From contig CANREF010000005.1 in the NCBI GenBank assembly GCA_947629575.1, forward strand, positions 1-47,885: a stretch of 47,885 bases of DNA, read 5' to 3'. Below are positions 41,737 to 47,885 of the stretch, piece after piece. The DNA comes from an uncultured Clostridia bacterium (GTDB lineage: Bacteria; Bacillota; Clostridia; Christensenellales; Borkfalkiaceae). Numbering within the stretch: the stretch's first letter is position 1; each line of letters begins with the position of its first letter. Both the position numbers and the translations under genes were made by a program. A model generated the notes under the pieces. That model worked only from the letters and a program-made list of their open reading frames with translations. It was not told the DNA's origin and ran no database searches.

Positions 41737-43905
41737 TTACCATTCCTCGATCTCGCCGTTACTTCCGTAATGCCAACCGTTCCCGCTTTCGGGCGCTTCT
41801 TTTGCAAAGAAGTAAACCGCTGCGCTCCTCAGCGCACTGCTTCCCCCGTTGCCGTTATTGAGCGTCTCCCAAGTTTCCTCGCTCCCTTCATAGTAAAATT
41901 TTTCGATGGGAGAACCGTTCGTAAAGGCATAACGGAAGTACTCTATATCTTCCCCGAGCACGACCGTCTTTAAGCCCGCACAATACGTAAACGCGTCCTG
42001 CCCGAGCTTTTTCACGCCCTTTCCGACCTTGACCTCTTTGACGGGCGCTCCGTAAAAGGCATAATTCCCGACTTGCTCGATCCCCTCGATCGCGATCTTT
42101 TCGGGCAACGGGTTTCCGTCGCCCAGATACAAGGTCGCCAACTTTTCTTTCGAGGAAGTTACGAAAACATTCGAAAGGCTGTTCCCGAACTCAATGGCGG
42201 CCCATTCGGAGACAGTCCCAGCATAATCCACGCGCCCGAGCGCTCCGCAAGAAGCAAACGCACCCGCGCCGACCTTCTTCAAACTCTTCGGAAGCGCGAT
42301 CTTCGCCAAGGCGGAACAACCGTTGAACGCGCCCGTTCCGATTTCTTCCGTCCCCTCTTCGATTTTTACTTCTTCCAATCCCGTGTTCCCGTAAAAACAA
42401 TCTTCACCGAGCGCGGAAACGTTCGACGGCACAGTCACCTTTGTAAGCCCGCCCGTATAGAAGGCACGTGCGTGAACGGAATAACTCGCCCCGTTGTACT
42501 CGTCCGGAAGAGTCAATTCGGTCTCCTTGCCGAAGTAAGCATGCAGTTCGTTCCCATCCGTGCGCCACACAAAACCGTTCTCGTCGGGATCGGTCACCAC
42601 GCTCTTTTCGGAAAGTGCAGTGTGGATCACGACCCCCTCGTTCAAACCGAAATCATCGGGATTCTCAAATTCCACCGCCGCGGAAAGATCGTATATCTCG
42701 GCAAGCGCATGGCATCCCTTGAACGCCTTACTGAGAAAACCGCTCTCGACGCTCTCAACGCTTGCGGGAATGGTGATCGAAGTCACATAGGGGTGATTCA
42801 TGAAATGCGTCTTTACGGCTTTGATCTCCGTCACACCGTCGGCAACGGCCACGCGTCCCCCGATCGCAAGCGGAACGCAAACGATCTCCGTCTTGCCCTT
42901 GTTGTAGAGAACGCCTCCCTCCGTCGCGTAAGTTGCGTTTTCCGCACTCACCTCGACCCATTCGAGCCCGCTCGGGAAGGAATTTATCGTCACTTCCTGC
43001 GAGAACCCCTTGCCGAACGAGAGGAAACGCACTCCGTCCGATTCATAAAACGTATAATCCGCAAGCGTCTCTACTCCGTCGCCGAAATCGACCCGTTCCA
43101 GCGCGGGACAGTTCCTTAGCGCTTGTTCTTCAAACGTTTTTATGCCCTCGACCCGCACATAGCTTAAAGATGCACAACCGTAGAAGGCATATTGTCCCAA
43201 AGTTTGGAGTTTTCCCATTTCCGCTCTTTCGAGCCCCGTGCATTCGTAAAAGGCACCCTTATATAAATTTTCGACGTTTTCGAGGTTTACGCTCTTTAAT
43301 CCCGAACAACCGTAGAAGGCATATTCTCCGATGTCCTTTACCGATTGAGGCAGGTAGACGGAATTGAGGGTTGCGTCGCCGTCCCCATCATCCACATCGA
43401 ATGCACTTTCTCCGATCGATACAACGGGCTTTCCCTCATATTCTTCGGGGATCACGAGCTGTGTCCTGTCCGTTACGCCTTCCTCCCAGCCGATCACGGA
43501 ATACGTCGCCGTTCCGTCCTCGGCGAGCACTTCCTCATACCGCAAGGCCGACGGTGTAAGCGCATAACCGCACGTCTCGCATTTCCCGTTTTTGAAAACG
43601 TGCTCTCCCTCGTCCTTGCGGCCGCCGCAACCGTTTTCACATTCATGGTAATGTCCGTCCGCCTCCATTGTCCATTCTGTGCTCCATTTGTGACCGAGCG
43701 CGGGGATCTCCTCCCGTTCCGTATGGGTGGGATCAGTTTTGCATACCCTTTTCTTTTCCCCTTTCTCCTCACAAGTGGGTTGGGTGATCTGCCACTCCCC
43801 CCAATCGTGCACATGTCTTGCGGGCTTTGGATCTCCCCCACATCCCGCCGCGGACAAGAGCAATGTCCCTGCCAGCAAAATTCCGAAAATACTTTTGTGC
43901 TTCAT
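41737..43905 (-). CDS. BspA-like leucine-rich-repeat lipoprotein
   Basis: The 722-aa protein begins with a signal peptide ending LLLSAAGCGG (lipobox, Cys22). Residues about 30-115 carry Cys/His modules (HDWGEWQITQPTCEEKG ... RVCKTD; GHKWSTEW; GKCETCGYAL) shared with the giant and small lipoproteins. Then about fifteen LRR_5-type repeats follow (IGESAFDV, IGEYAFYGCSGLKSVNLENV, LGQYAFYGCASLSYV, VGNYAFYGAPVKEVKVGKGV), with a break near residue 420. Proteins of this type bind host or neighbour surfaces. A perfect promoter with overlapping operators precedes it. Its ligand is unknown. Confidence 0.92.
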   Translation of the reverse strand: MKHKSIFGILLAGTLLLSAAGCGGDPKPARHVHDWGEWQITQPTCEEKGEKKRVCKTDPTHTEREEIPALGHKWSTEWTMEADGHYHECENGCGGRKDEGEHVFKNGKCETCGYALTPSALRYEEVLAEDGTATYSVIGWEEGVTDRTQLVIPEEYEGKPVVSIGESAFDVDDGDGDATLNSVYLPQSVKDIGEYAFYGCSGLKSVNLENVENLYKGAFYECTGLERAEMGKLQTLGQYAFYGCASLSYVRVEGIKTFEEQALRNCPALERVDFGDGVETLADYTFYESDGVRFLSFGKGFSQEVTINSFPSGLEWVEVSAENATYATEGGVLYNKGKTEIVCVPLAIGGRVAVADGVTEIKAVKTHFMNHPYVTSITIPASVESVESGFLSKAFKGCHALAEIYDLSAAVEFENPDDFGLNEGVVIHTALSEKSVVTDPDENGFVWRTDGNELHAYFGKETELTLPDEYNGASYSVHARAFYTGGLTKVTVPSNVSALGEDCFYGNTGLEEVKIEEGTEEIGTGAFNGCSALAKIALPKSLKKVGAGAFASCGALGRVDYAGTVSEWAAIEFGNSLSNVFVTSSKEKLATLYLGDGNPLPEKIAIEGIEQVGNYAFYGAPVKEVKVGKGVKKLGQDAFTYCAGLKTVVLGEDIEYFRYAFTNGSPIEKFYYEGSEETWETLNNGNGGSSALRSAAVYFFAKEAPESGNGWHYGSNGEIEEW

Positions 43906-43922
43906 AGTTTTTTTCTCCTTTA

Positions 43923-43934
43923 TAGAAAATTCTA
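43923..43934. promoter_or_regulatory. Operator copy 1 (TAGAAAATTCTA)
   Basis: First of three identical 12-bp sites in the divergent LRR/Xre gap; it lies between the LRR promoter and its SD. Confidence 0.6.
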
Positions 43935-43939
43935 ACCCA

Positions 43940-43968
43940 ATTATAAATTAGAAAATTCTACCTGTCAA
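43940..43968 (-). promoter_or_regulatory. Perfect sigma-A promoter of the LRR lipoprotein with operator in its spacer
   Basis: TTGACA (43968-43963), a 17-bp spacer and TATAAT (43945-43940) match the consensus. Operator copy 2 occupies 43949-43960, within the spacer, so repressor binding would block RNA polymerase directly. Confidence 0.85.
43949..43960. promoter_or_regulatory. Operator copy 2 (TAGAAAATTCTA)
   Basis: Second 12-bp site, 26 bp from copy 1, inside the LRR promoter spacer. Confidence 0.65.
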
Positions 43969-43978
43969 GTAAAAATAA

Positions 43979-43990
43979 TAGAATTTTCTA
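43979..43990. promoter_or_regulatory. Operator copy 3, inverted (TAGAATTTTCTA)
   Basis: Same site in reverse orientation, overlapping a TATAAA (43989-43994) that could be the -10 box of the xre gene; this would allow autoregulation. Confidence 0.6.
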
Positions 43991-44002
43991 TAAAATAAAA
44001 GT

Positions 44003-44209
44003 ATGGAATTTCATGACATTTTGCGCGAATTTTTGACGGAAAACGAAATGACGCAAGCTGCTTTTGCGTATAAAATCGGCGTGAAACCGAGCCAAGTCTC
44101 CGAATGGTTGCATGAAAAGGCAAAGCCGGGATACGATACCCTCAGGGCGATGGCGACCGCATTCAATATTTCCGCCGACTATTTTCTCGGGATCACCGAT
44201 ACCTATTGA
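44003..44209 (+). CDS. Xre/Cro-CI family HTH regulator
   Basis: This 68-aa protein is a single helix-turn-helix domain: MTQAAFAYKIGVKPSQVSEWL is the HTH, and AMATAFNISADYFLGITD is the typical C-terminal end of this family. It has no effector domain. The TATAAA at 43989-43994 ends 8 nt before the ATG and no SD exists, so the mRNA may be leaderless. Three copies of a 12-bp operator lie between it and the divergent LRR gene, so it probably represses that gene and itself. Convergent hemZ follows, separated by a 20-bp stem hairpin. Confidence 0.88.
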   Translation: MEFHDILREFLTENEMTQAAFAYKIGVKPSQVSEWLHEKAKPGYDTLRAMATAFNISADYFLGITDTY

Positions 44210-44216
44210 CCGAATA

Positions 44217-44261
44217 CGCAAAGCGCCGCCCGTCCCCAAATGGGACGGGCGGCGCTTTGCG
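44217..44261. terminator. Perfect 20-bp hairpin between convergent xre and hemZ
   Basis: CGCAAAGCGCCGCCCGTCCC (44217-44236) pairs fully with 44242-44261 across a 5-nt loop. Neither side has a T-run, so it may end transcription by another mechanism or protect the 3' ends of both messages. Confidence 0.6.
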
Positions 44262-44267
44262 CTTCCA

Positions 44268-45671
44268 TTAGCGGAAAAGTTCGTTCTTTTCCGCGATCAG
44301 TTTTTCCACCTTGGCGATGTAGGTCGGAATGTCCTTGGGCGAGCCCAAACGCTCGATGCGCCCCTCGCTCAGAAATACCCGCTTCGAGATCGCGTTAGAC
44401 CCCACCGCCAAATTATCCGCGCTCTCTTCCATGACGTCGATATTGTACACCGAAGCGCTGCCCGCCTTCGTCCAGCCGACGTTCTCGTGCGCGCCCGCCA
44501 TGTATTTTTGTCTGTATAGATAATAGGGCTCGTAACCCGCTTTTTGCAATACGTCCCGCGAAAAAGCGATCATTTCCGACAAATTTTCCTCTTCGAGCGG
44601 GGCGACGAGCTTTGCCTTTTGCTCCCCGTCTAAGAGGTGTTCCTCTTTGAGTTTCGCCCCCTTTTTGAGGCAGAGCGTGTGCACGGTGATGTTCTCGGGG
44701 GAAAGGGAAATCGCCTCCTCCACGCTCCTTTGGAACTCCTCGAGGCTCTCCCCCGTGAGCCCCGCGATGAGGTCGCAGTTCACGGTGAAGGGATACGGCT
44801 CTGCCATTTTGAACGCCTCATAGAGTTGGGCGCGGGTGTGCTTCCTGCCGATCGCCTCGAGCGTCCTGTCCGAAAACGATTGCGCATTGATACAGATGCG
44901 CGTGACGCCGTATTTTTGACACAGGTCGAGTTTTTGAGGGGTGAACACGTCGGGGCGGCCCGCTTCCACCGTATATTCGCAGCCGTTTCGGCGAAGCGGC
45001 TCGATCGCTTTGAGCACCTGTTCGAGGTCCTTTTCGTCCAAAACGAAGGGCGTTCCCCCGCCCACATACACCGACCGCAGGTTCTTCAAAAGCGGCGCTG
45101 CCGCGTCGAGTTCTTGTTTGAGCGCGTCGAGATAGGCGGGAAGGTACTGCCGCGTGCCCTCGATCGGGGCGGTGATGAACGAACAATAGCTGCACTTGCT
45201 CGGACAGAAGGGCAGGGAGACATACAGATCGACATTCCCCTCTTTTCGTTCGTAAATGCCCCTCTGCGCCGCGATCACCCGCGCAACGAGGTCGGAATTC
45301 TCCCTTGAGACCCGAAGTTCCTCAAACAGGGGGCGAAAGTCCCTCCCCCGCTCGAGTTCCTGATAGGCGAGCCGCGTGGGACGGATGCCCGTCAGCGATC
45401 CCCAAGGCAGGGTTTTTGCATACCGTTTGCTCAAAACGTCGTACAGAGCGAGCTTTGCATACCTCTTCAAAAGACGCTTCTCTTCCTCTTTCCCGTCCGC
45501 GCAGAAGGGGTGCGGAAAGCGGCTCTCCTCGCCGTTGAAAACGATCGTATTGCAGACGGCGTTCTCCTCTGCGGCAAGGGTATGGAAGATCTGTTCGCGC
45601 TCTGCGCCCGGGAAGAGCCGCACGACGTCCATGAGCTCGGGCTCGAGCCATTTTTCCGAAGATGTCACCAT
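44268..45671 (-). CDS. hemZ: HemZ-like radical SAM coproporphyrinogen III oxidase family protein
   Basis: The 467-aa protein has the radical SAM cluster motif LPFCPSKCSYCSF (CxxxCxxC), VYVGGGTPFVLDEKDLEQVL and the HemN/HemZ-type NITVHTLCLKKGAKLKEE. A variable N-terminal part (LTGIRPTRLAYQELERG) is the HemZ signature that separates it from HemN. The true start is the ATG at 45671, overlapping the MBL gene stop by 7 nt; a longer upstream frame is an artefact. True coproporphyrinogen oxidase activity is unproven for HemZ. It is last in rel-MBL-hemZ. Confidence 0.9.
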   Translation of the reverse strand: MVTSSEKWLEPELMDVVRLFPGAEREQIFHTLAAEENAVCNTIVFNGEESRFPHPFCADGKEEEKRLLKRYAKLALYDVLSKRYAKTLPWGSLTGIRPTRLAYQELERGRDFRPLFEELRVSRENSDLVARVIAAQRGIYERKEGNVDLYVSLPFCPSKCSYCSFITAPIEGTRQYLPAYLDALKQELDAAAPLLKNLRSVYVGGGTPFVLDEKDLEQVLKAIEPLRRNGCEYTVEAGRPDVFTPQKLDLCQKYGVTRICINAQSFSDRTLEAIGRKHTRAQLYEAFKMAEPYPFTVNCDLIAGLTGESLEEFQRSVEEAISLSPENITVHTLCLKKGAKLKEEHLLDGEQKAKLVAPLEEENLSEMIAFSRDVLQKAGYEPYYLYRQKYMAGAHENVGWTKAGSASVYNIDVMEESADNLAVGSNAISKRVFLSEGRIERLGSPKDIPTYIAKVEKLIAEKNELFR

Positions 45672-46399
45672 TTTAAGTACCCGTTGTGCGTTTTTTCGTA
45701 ACTCAAGGTGGAAATTTCCCCGTGGCCGGGGAAGAGTTTGCAATCGAAGGGAAGCGCGCAAAGGCGCGCAAGGCTCTCATGAAGACGGGCAACGCTGCCC
45801 GTGGGAAGATCGGTCCTGCCGACGCTTTCGCGGAAGAGTGTGTCGCCTGTGAATAAGGAATACAAACACCCCCCTTCTGCCTGCGGCACCTTCCCCCCAA
45901 GGGGGGCAGGCAAGTGGTAGCAAACCCCTTCCGCCTGCGGCACCTTCCCCCCAAGGGGGGCAGGCGAGTGAGAGCAAACCCCTTCTGCCTGCGGCAAAAG
46001 GAAGCAGACGCTTCCCACCGTGTGCCCCGCAGTGGCGATCACTTGAAAGGTCATCCCCGCGAGCGAGAGCTCATCGCCGTCCGAAAAAGTGAAATCGACG
46101 CGGAAAGGGGGAACGGGCATCCCGAATTCCGCGCCCAAATTGTGCTCTTCTGCGAGCGCTTTCTCCGCGGCAAGACACCCGATTTTCGCACCCGTCTGTG
46201 AAAAAGCGGCGCACCCGCCCACATGATCGAAATGTCCGTGCGTCAGCAGGACGAACTTCACGTCGAGCCCGCGGCGCTGCGCTTCCGCAAGGATACGGGG
46301 CGAGGCAGGGTCGATGCAGACCGCCTGCTTTCCGTCCTCGGTCACAAGATAGCTGTTTGCGGCAAAGCCGTTTGGAAAAATCGGATAAATTTGCGGCAT
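45665..46399 (-). CDS. Metallo-beta-lactamase-fold hydrolase (glyoxalase II-like), with an in-frame repeat insertion
   Basis: The metal-binding motifs are all present: LTHGHFDHVGG, AGHTVGSVCFLL, FTGDTLFRESVGRTDLP and LFPGHGEIS. The family is usually about 200-210 aa; this is 244. The extra about 45 residues (about 135-179) are three near repeats of PQAEGVC-x-PAPLGGKV encoded by a 54-bp tandem repeat of the palindromic type. They fall between the two strands joining the GHTxGS and GDTLF motifs, likely a surface loop. The gene is 3 bp downstream of rel and is coupled to hemZ. Confidence 0.92.
   Translation of the reverse strand: MPQIYPIFPNGFAANSYLVTEDGKQAVCIDPASPRILAEAQRRGLDVKFVLLTHGHFDHVGGCAAFSQTGAKIGCLAAEKALAEEHNLGAEFGMPVPPFRVDFTFSDGDELSLAGMTFQVIATAGHTVGSVCFLLPQAEGVCSHSPAPLGGKVPQAEGVCYHLPAPLGGKVPQAEGGCLYSLFTGDTLFRESVGRTDLPTGSVARLHESLARLCALPFDCKLFPGHGEISTLSYEKTHNGYLKW
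45862..45995. repeat. 54-bp tandem palindromic repeat inside the MBL-fold gene
   Basis: The phrase CCTTCTGCCTGCGG starts at 45873, 45927 (as CCTTCCGCCTGCGG) and 45981, an exact 54-bp (18-codon) period. Each full unit has CCTTCCCCCCAAGGGGGGCAGG. The multiple of three keeps the frame open. Confidence 0.93.
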
Positions 46400-46402
46400 A
46401 TA

Positions 46403-47885
46403 TCAGTTGCTGCTTCTCCTCACGTCGTAGATCTTGCTGCCGTATGCCTTGATCTTCTTGATGAGCACTTCGACGTCCTGTCGGTTGGTGAGGGTGACCG
46501 TCACGTCGACGATCGCATTGTCGTTTTTGTCGTATCTGCCGTTGATGGAAGTGATGCCGAGCTTCATTTCGGAGACGCTCCCAGAAATCGCGCCGAGCGC
46601 CGCGCCCTGCTCCGCCGCGACGACGACGATCGCGGCCTTGAACTGTTCCCCGCCCTCGGTGATCCATTCGGCGGGCTGAAGCCGTTCCTCCTCGACGCCG
46701 CGCATGTTGGGACAGTCCCGCCTGTGGATGACGATCCCTCTTCCCCGCGTGACGAAGCCGATGATGTCGTCGCCGGGCACGGGGGAACAGCAGCCCGCAA
46801 AGCTGACCAAAAGTCCCGTTGTGCCGTTGACGAGAACGGAGCCCTTGGCGAGCTTCCCGCGGTATTCCTGCGGCATGAGGGGCTGGGGCACTTCCTTGCG
46901 GAAATAGTCGATGAGCTTGAAGATGACCTGATTGACAGTCGTCGCGCCATAGCCTATCGAGGCGAACATCTCGTCGAAGGAGGTGAAGGAGAGTTTTTCG
47001 GAGACCTTTTTGAAGCTCTCTTCGGTGAGCACGTCCGAAAGCGCGTATCCCTTCCGCTTTGCCGCCTCCTCGAGCATACTCTTCCCGAGGCGGATGTTCT
47101 CCTCCTTCATGTTCTTTTTGTAGAACGCTTTGATCTTCGCCTTTGCGGAGGTGGACTTGATGAATTTGAGCCAATCGCGGGAAGGCCCTTTGGAATTGGG
47201 GGAAGTGATGATCTCAACGACGTCCCCGATCTCGAGCGTGGAACTCAGGGGCACGATCTTCCCGTTGACCTTGGCGCCCGTGCAGTGATTCCCGACTTCG
47301 GAGTGGATGGCGTAGGCGAAATCCACGGGGGTCGCTCCCGCGGGCAGGGAGATGACCTTCCCCTGCGGCGTGAAGACGAGCAGTTCCGTACTGTACATCT
47401 CCCCTTTCACCGTGTCGAGGAATTCCTTGCTGTCCTTGAGGTCGCCCTGCCATTCCATCGCCTCGCGTATCCATGCGATACGCGCGTCGAGGGAGGTCTC
47501 CTCGGTGCGGTTTTCCTTGTATTTCCAGTGCGCCGCGATGCCGTATTCCGCGGTGCGGTGCATCTCCTCGGTGCGGATCTGGATCTCAAAGGGCTGTCCG
47601 AAATTGGTGACGACCGTCGTGTGCAGCGATTGGTAGAGGTTGGGCTTGGGGGTTGCGATATAGTCCTTGATCCGCCCGGGAATGGGCTTCCACTTCTTGT
47701 GGATCTTGCCGAGGACTTCGTAGCACTCATCCACGGTGGCGACGATGACCCGCACGGCGGTGAGGTCGTAGATCTGATCGAGCGTCTTGTTCTTCGCCTT
47801 CATCTTTTTATAGATGGAATAGAAGTGCTTGGGACGCCCGAACACCTCGCCGCTGATGTTCGATTCGGTGAGGATGCCGTTGATC
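46403..47885 (-). CDS. rel: RelA/SpoT family (p)ppGpp synthetase/hydrolase, cut at the window edge
   Basis: Only the C-terminal part is in the window; the gene starts beyond 47885. The synthetase end is seen in GRPKHFYSIYKKMKAK, RIKDYIATPKPNLYQSLHTT and FEIQIRTEEMHRTAEYG. A TGS domain follows (VFTPQGKVISLPAGATPVDF), then a helical region with the conserved AGCCSPVPGDDIIGFVTRGR zinc-like loop, and a C-terminal ACT domain ending DVRRSSN. The HD hydrolase domain is outside. It controls the stringent response. The GTG at 47845 is within the gene and is not its start. Confidence 0.95.
   Translation of the reverse strand, partial: INGILTESNISGEVFGRPKHFYSIYKKMKAKNKTLDQIYDLTAVRVIVATVDECYEVLGKIHKKWKPIPGRIKDYIATPKPNLYQSLHTTVVTNFGQPFEIQIRTEEMHRTAEYGIAAHWKYKENRTEETSLDARIAWIREAMEWQGDLKDSKEFLDTVKGEMYSTELLVFTPQGKVISLPAGATPVDFAYAIHSEVGNHCTGAKVNGKIVPLSSTLEIGDVVEIITSPNSKGPSRDWLKFIKSTSAKAKIKAFYKKNMKEENIRLGKSMLEEAAKRKGYALSDVLTEESFKKVSEKLSFTSFDEMFASIGYGATTVNQVIFKLIDYFRKEVPQPLMPQEYRGKLAKGSVLVNGTTGLLVSFAGCCSPVPGDDIIGFVTRGRGIVIHRRDCPNMRGVEEERLQPAEWITEGGEQFKAAIVVVAAEQGAALGAISGSVSEMKLGITSINGRYDKNDNAIVDVTVTLTNRQDVEVLIKKIKAYGSKIYDVRRSSN

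Overview
The window looks like chromosomal DNA of a GC-rich, low-copy-repeat-loaded Firmicute of the Clostridia type. The reasons are the gene families (HslUV, TrmFO, DprA, HemZ, VanW-like, TsaE-TsaB-RimI), an FMN riboswitch ahead of a RibU-type ECF transporter, lipoproteins with a Clostridia-style Cys repeat, and several textbook sigma-A promoters with 17-bp spacers. The order dprA-topA-trmFO-hslV-hslU is the classic Firmicutes order. A Christensenellales-like relative is my guess only. No tRNA, rRNA, CRISPR array, transposase or phage gene was recognised.

Layout. 1-611: array of GC-rich direct repeats and two hairpins. 612-12194 (-): one giant lipoprotein gene of 3,860 codons (coiled coil, Cys-rich repeats, beta-helix). 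12195-13648: 1.45 kb without a protein gene, holding two strong promoters, a possible small RNA, a 271-bp tandem duplication, a Z-DNA-prone tract and two tandem palindromes. 13649-18578 (-): tsaE-tsaB-rimI-hydrolase-murF in overlapping genes, then ddl behind a terminator-like hairpin. 18583-20136 (-): ribU with FMN riboswitch, and a small lipoprotein. 20241-30971 (-): comM-dprA-topA-trmFO-hslV-hslU-Sel1-hisS-trxA. 31025-33228 (-): a mannosyltransferase-like membrane protein. 33436-33942 (-): rplS with its own promoter and terminator. 34030-34727 (+): a small PH-like membrane protein behind a promoter with a C9 tract. 34679-38029 (-): recF-PHP phosphoesterase-vanW. 38049-41666 (+): dnaA and mnmG. 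41737-43968 (-): a leucine-rich-repeat lipoprotein, divergent from a small Xre regulator (+). 44217-47885 (-): rel (cut by the window edge), an MBL-fold hydrolase and hemZ.

Functionally the window joins replication initiation and recombination (dnaA, recF, dprA, comM, topA), tRNA modification (mnmG, trmFO, tsaB/E), cell wall precursor synthesis (murF, ddl), proteolysis (hslUV) and cell-surface proteins. The giant protein, the 222-aa lipoprotein and the LRR lipoprotein share a Cys/His module, which suggests a common surface role.

The most unusual signal is a family of palindrome-rich repeats. It fills intergenic gaps and has also entered two conserved genes in frame: mnmG (about 53 extra codons) and the MBL-fold hydrolase (about 45 extra codons in a 54-bp tandem repeat). 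Other notable points are a C9 run inside the spacer of a perfect promoter, a self-contained Xre/operator switch, and a rearranged dnaA region without dnaN.
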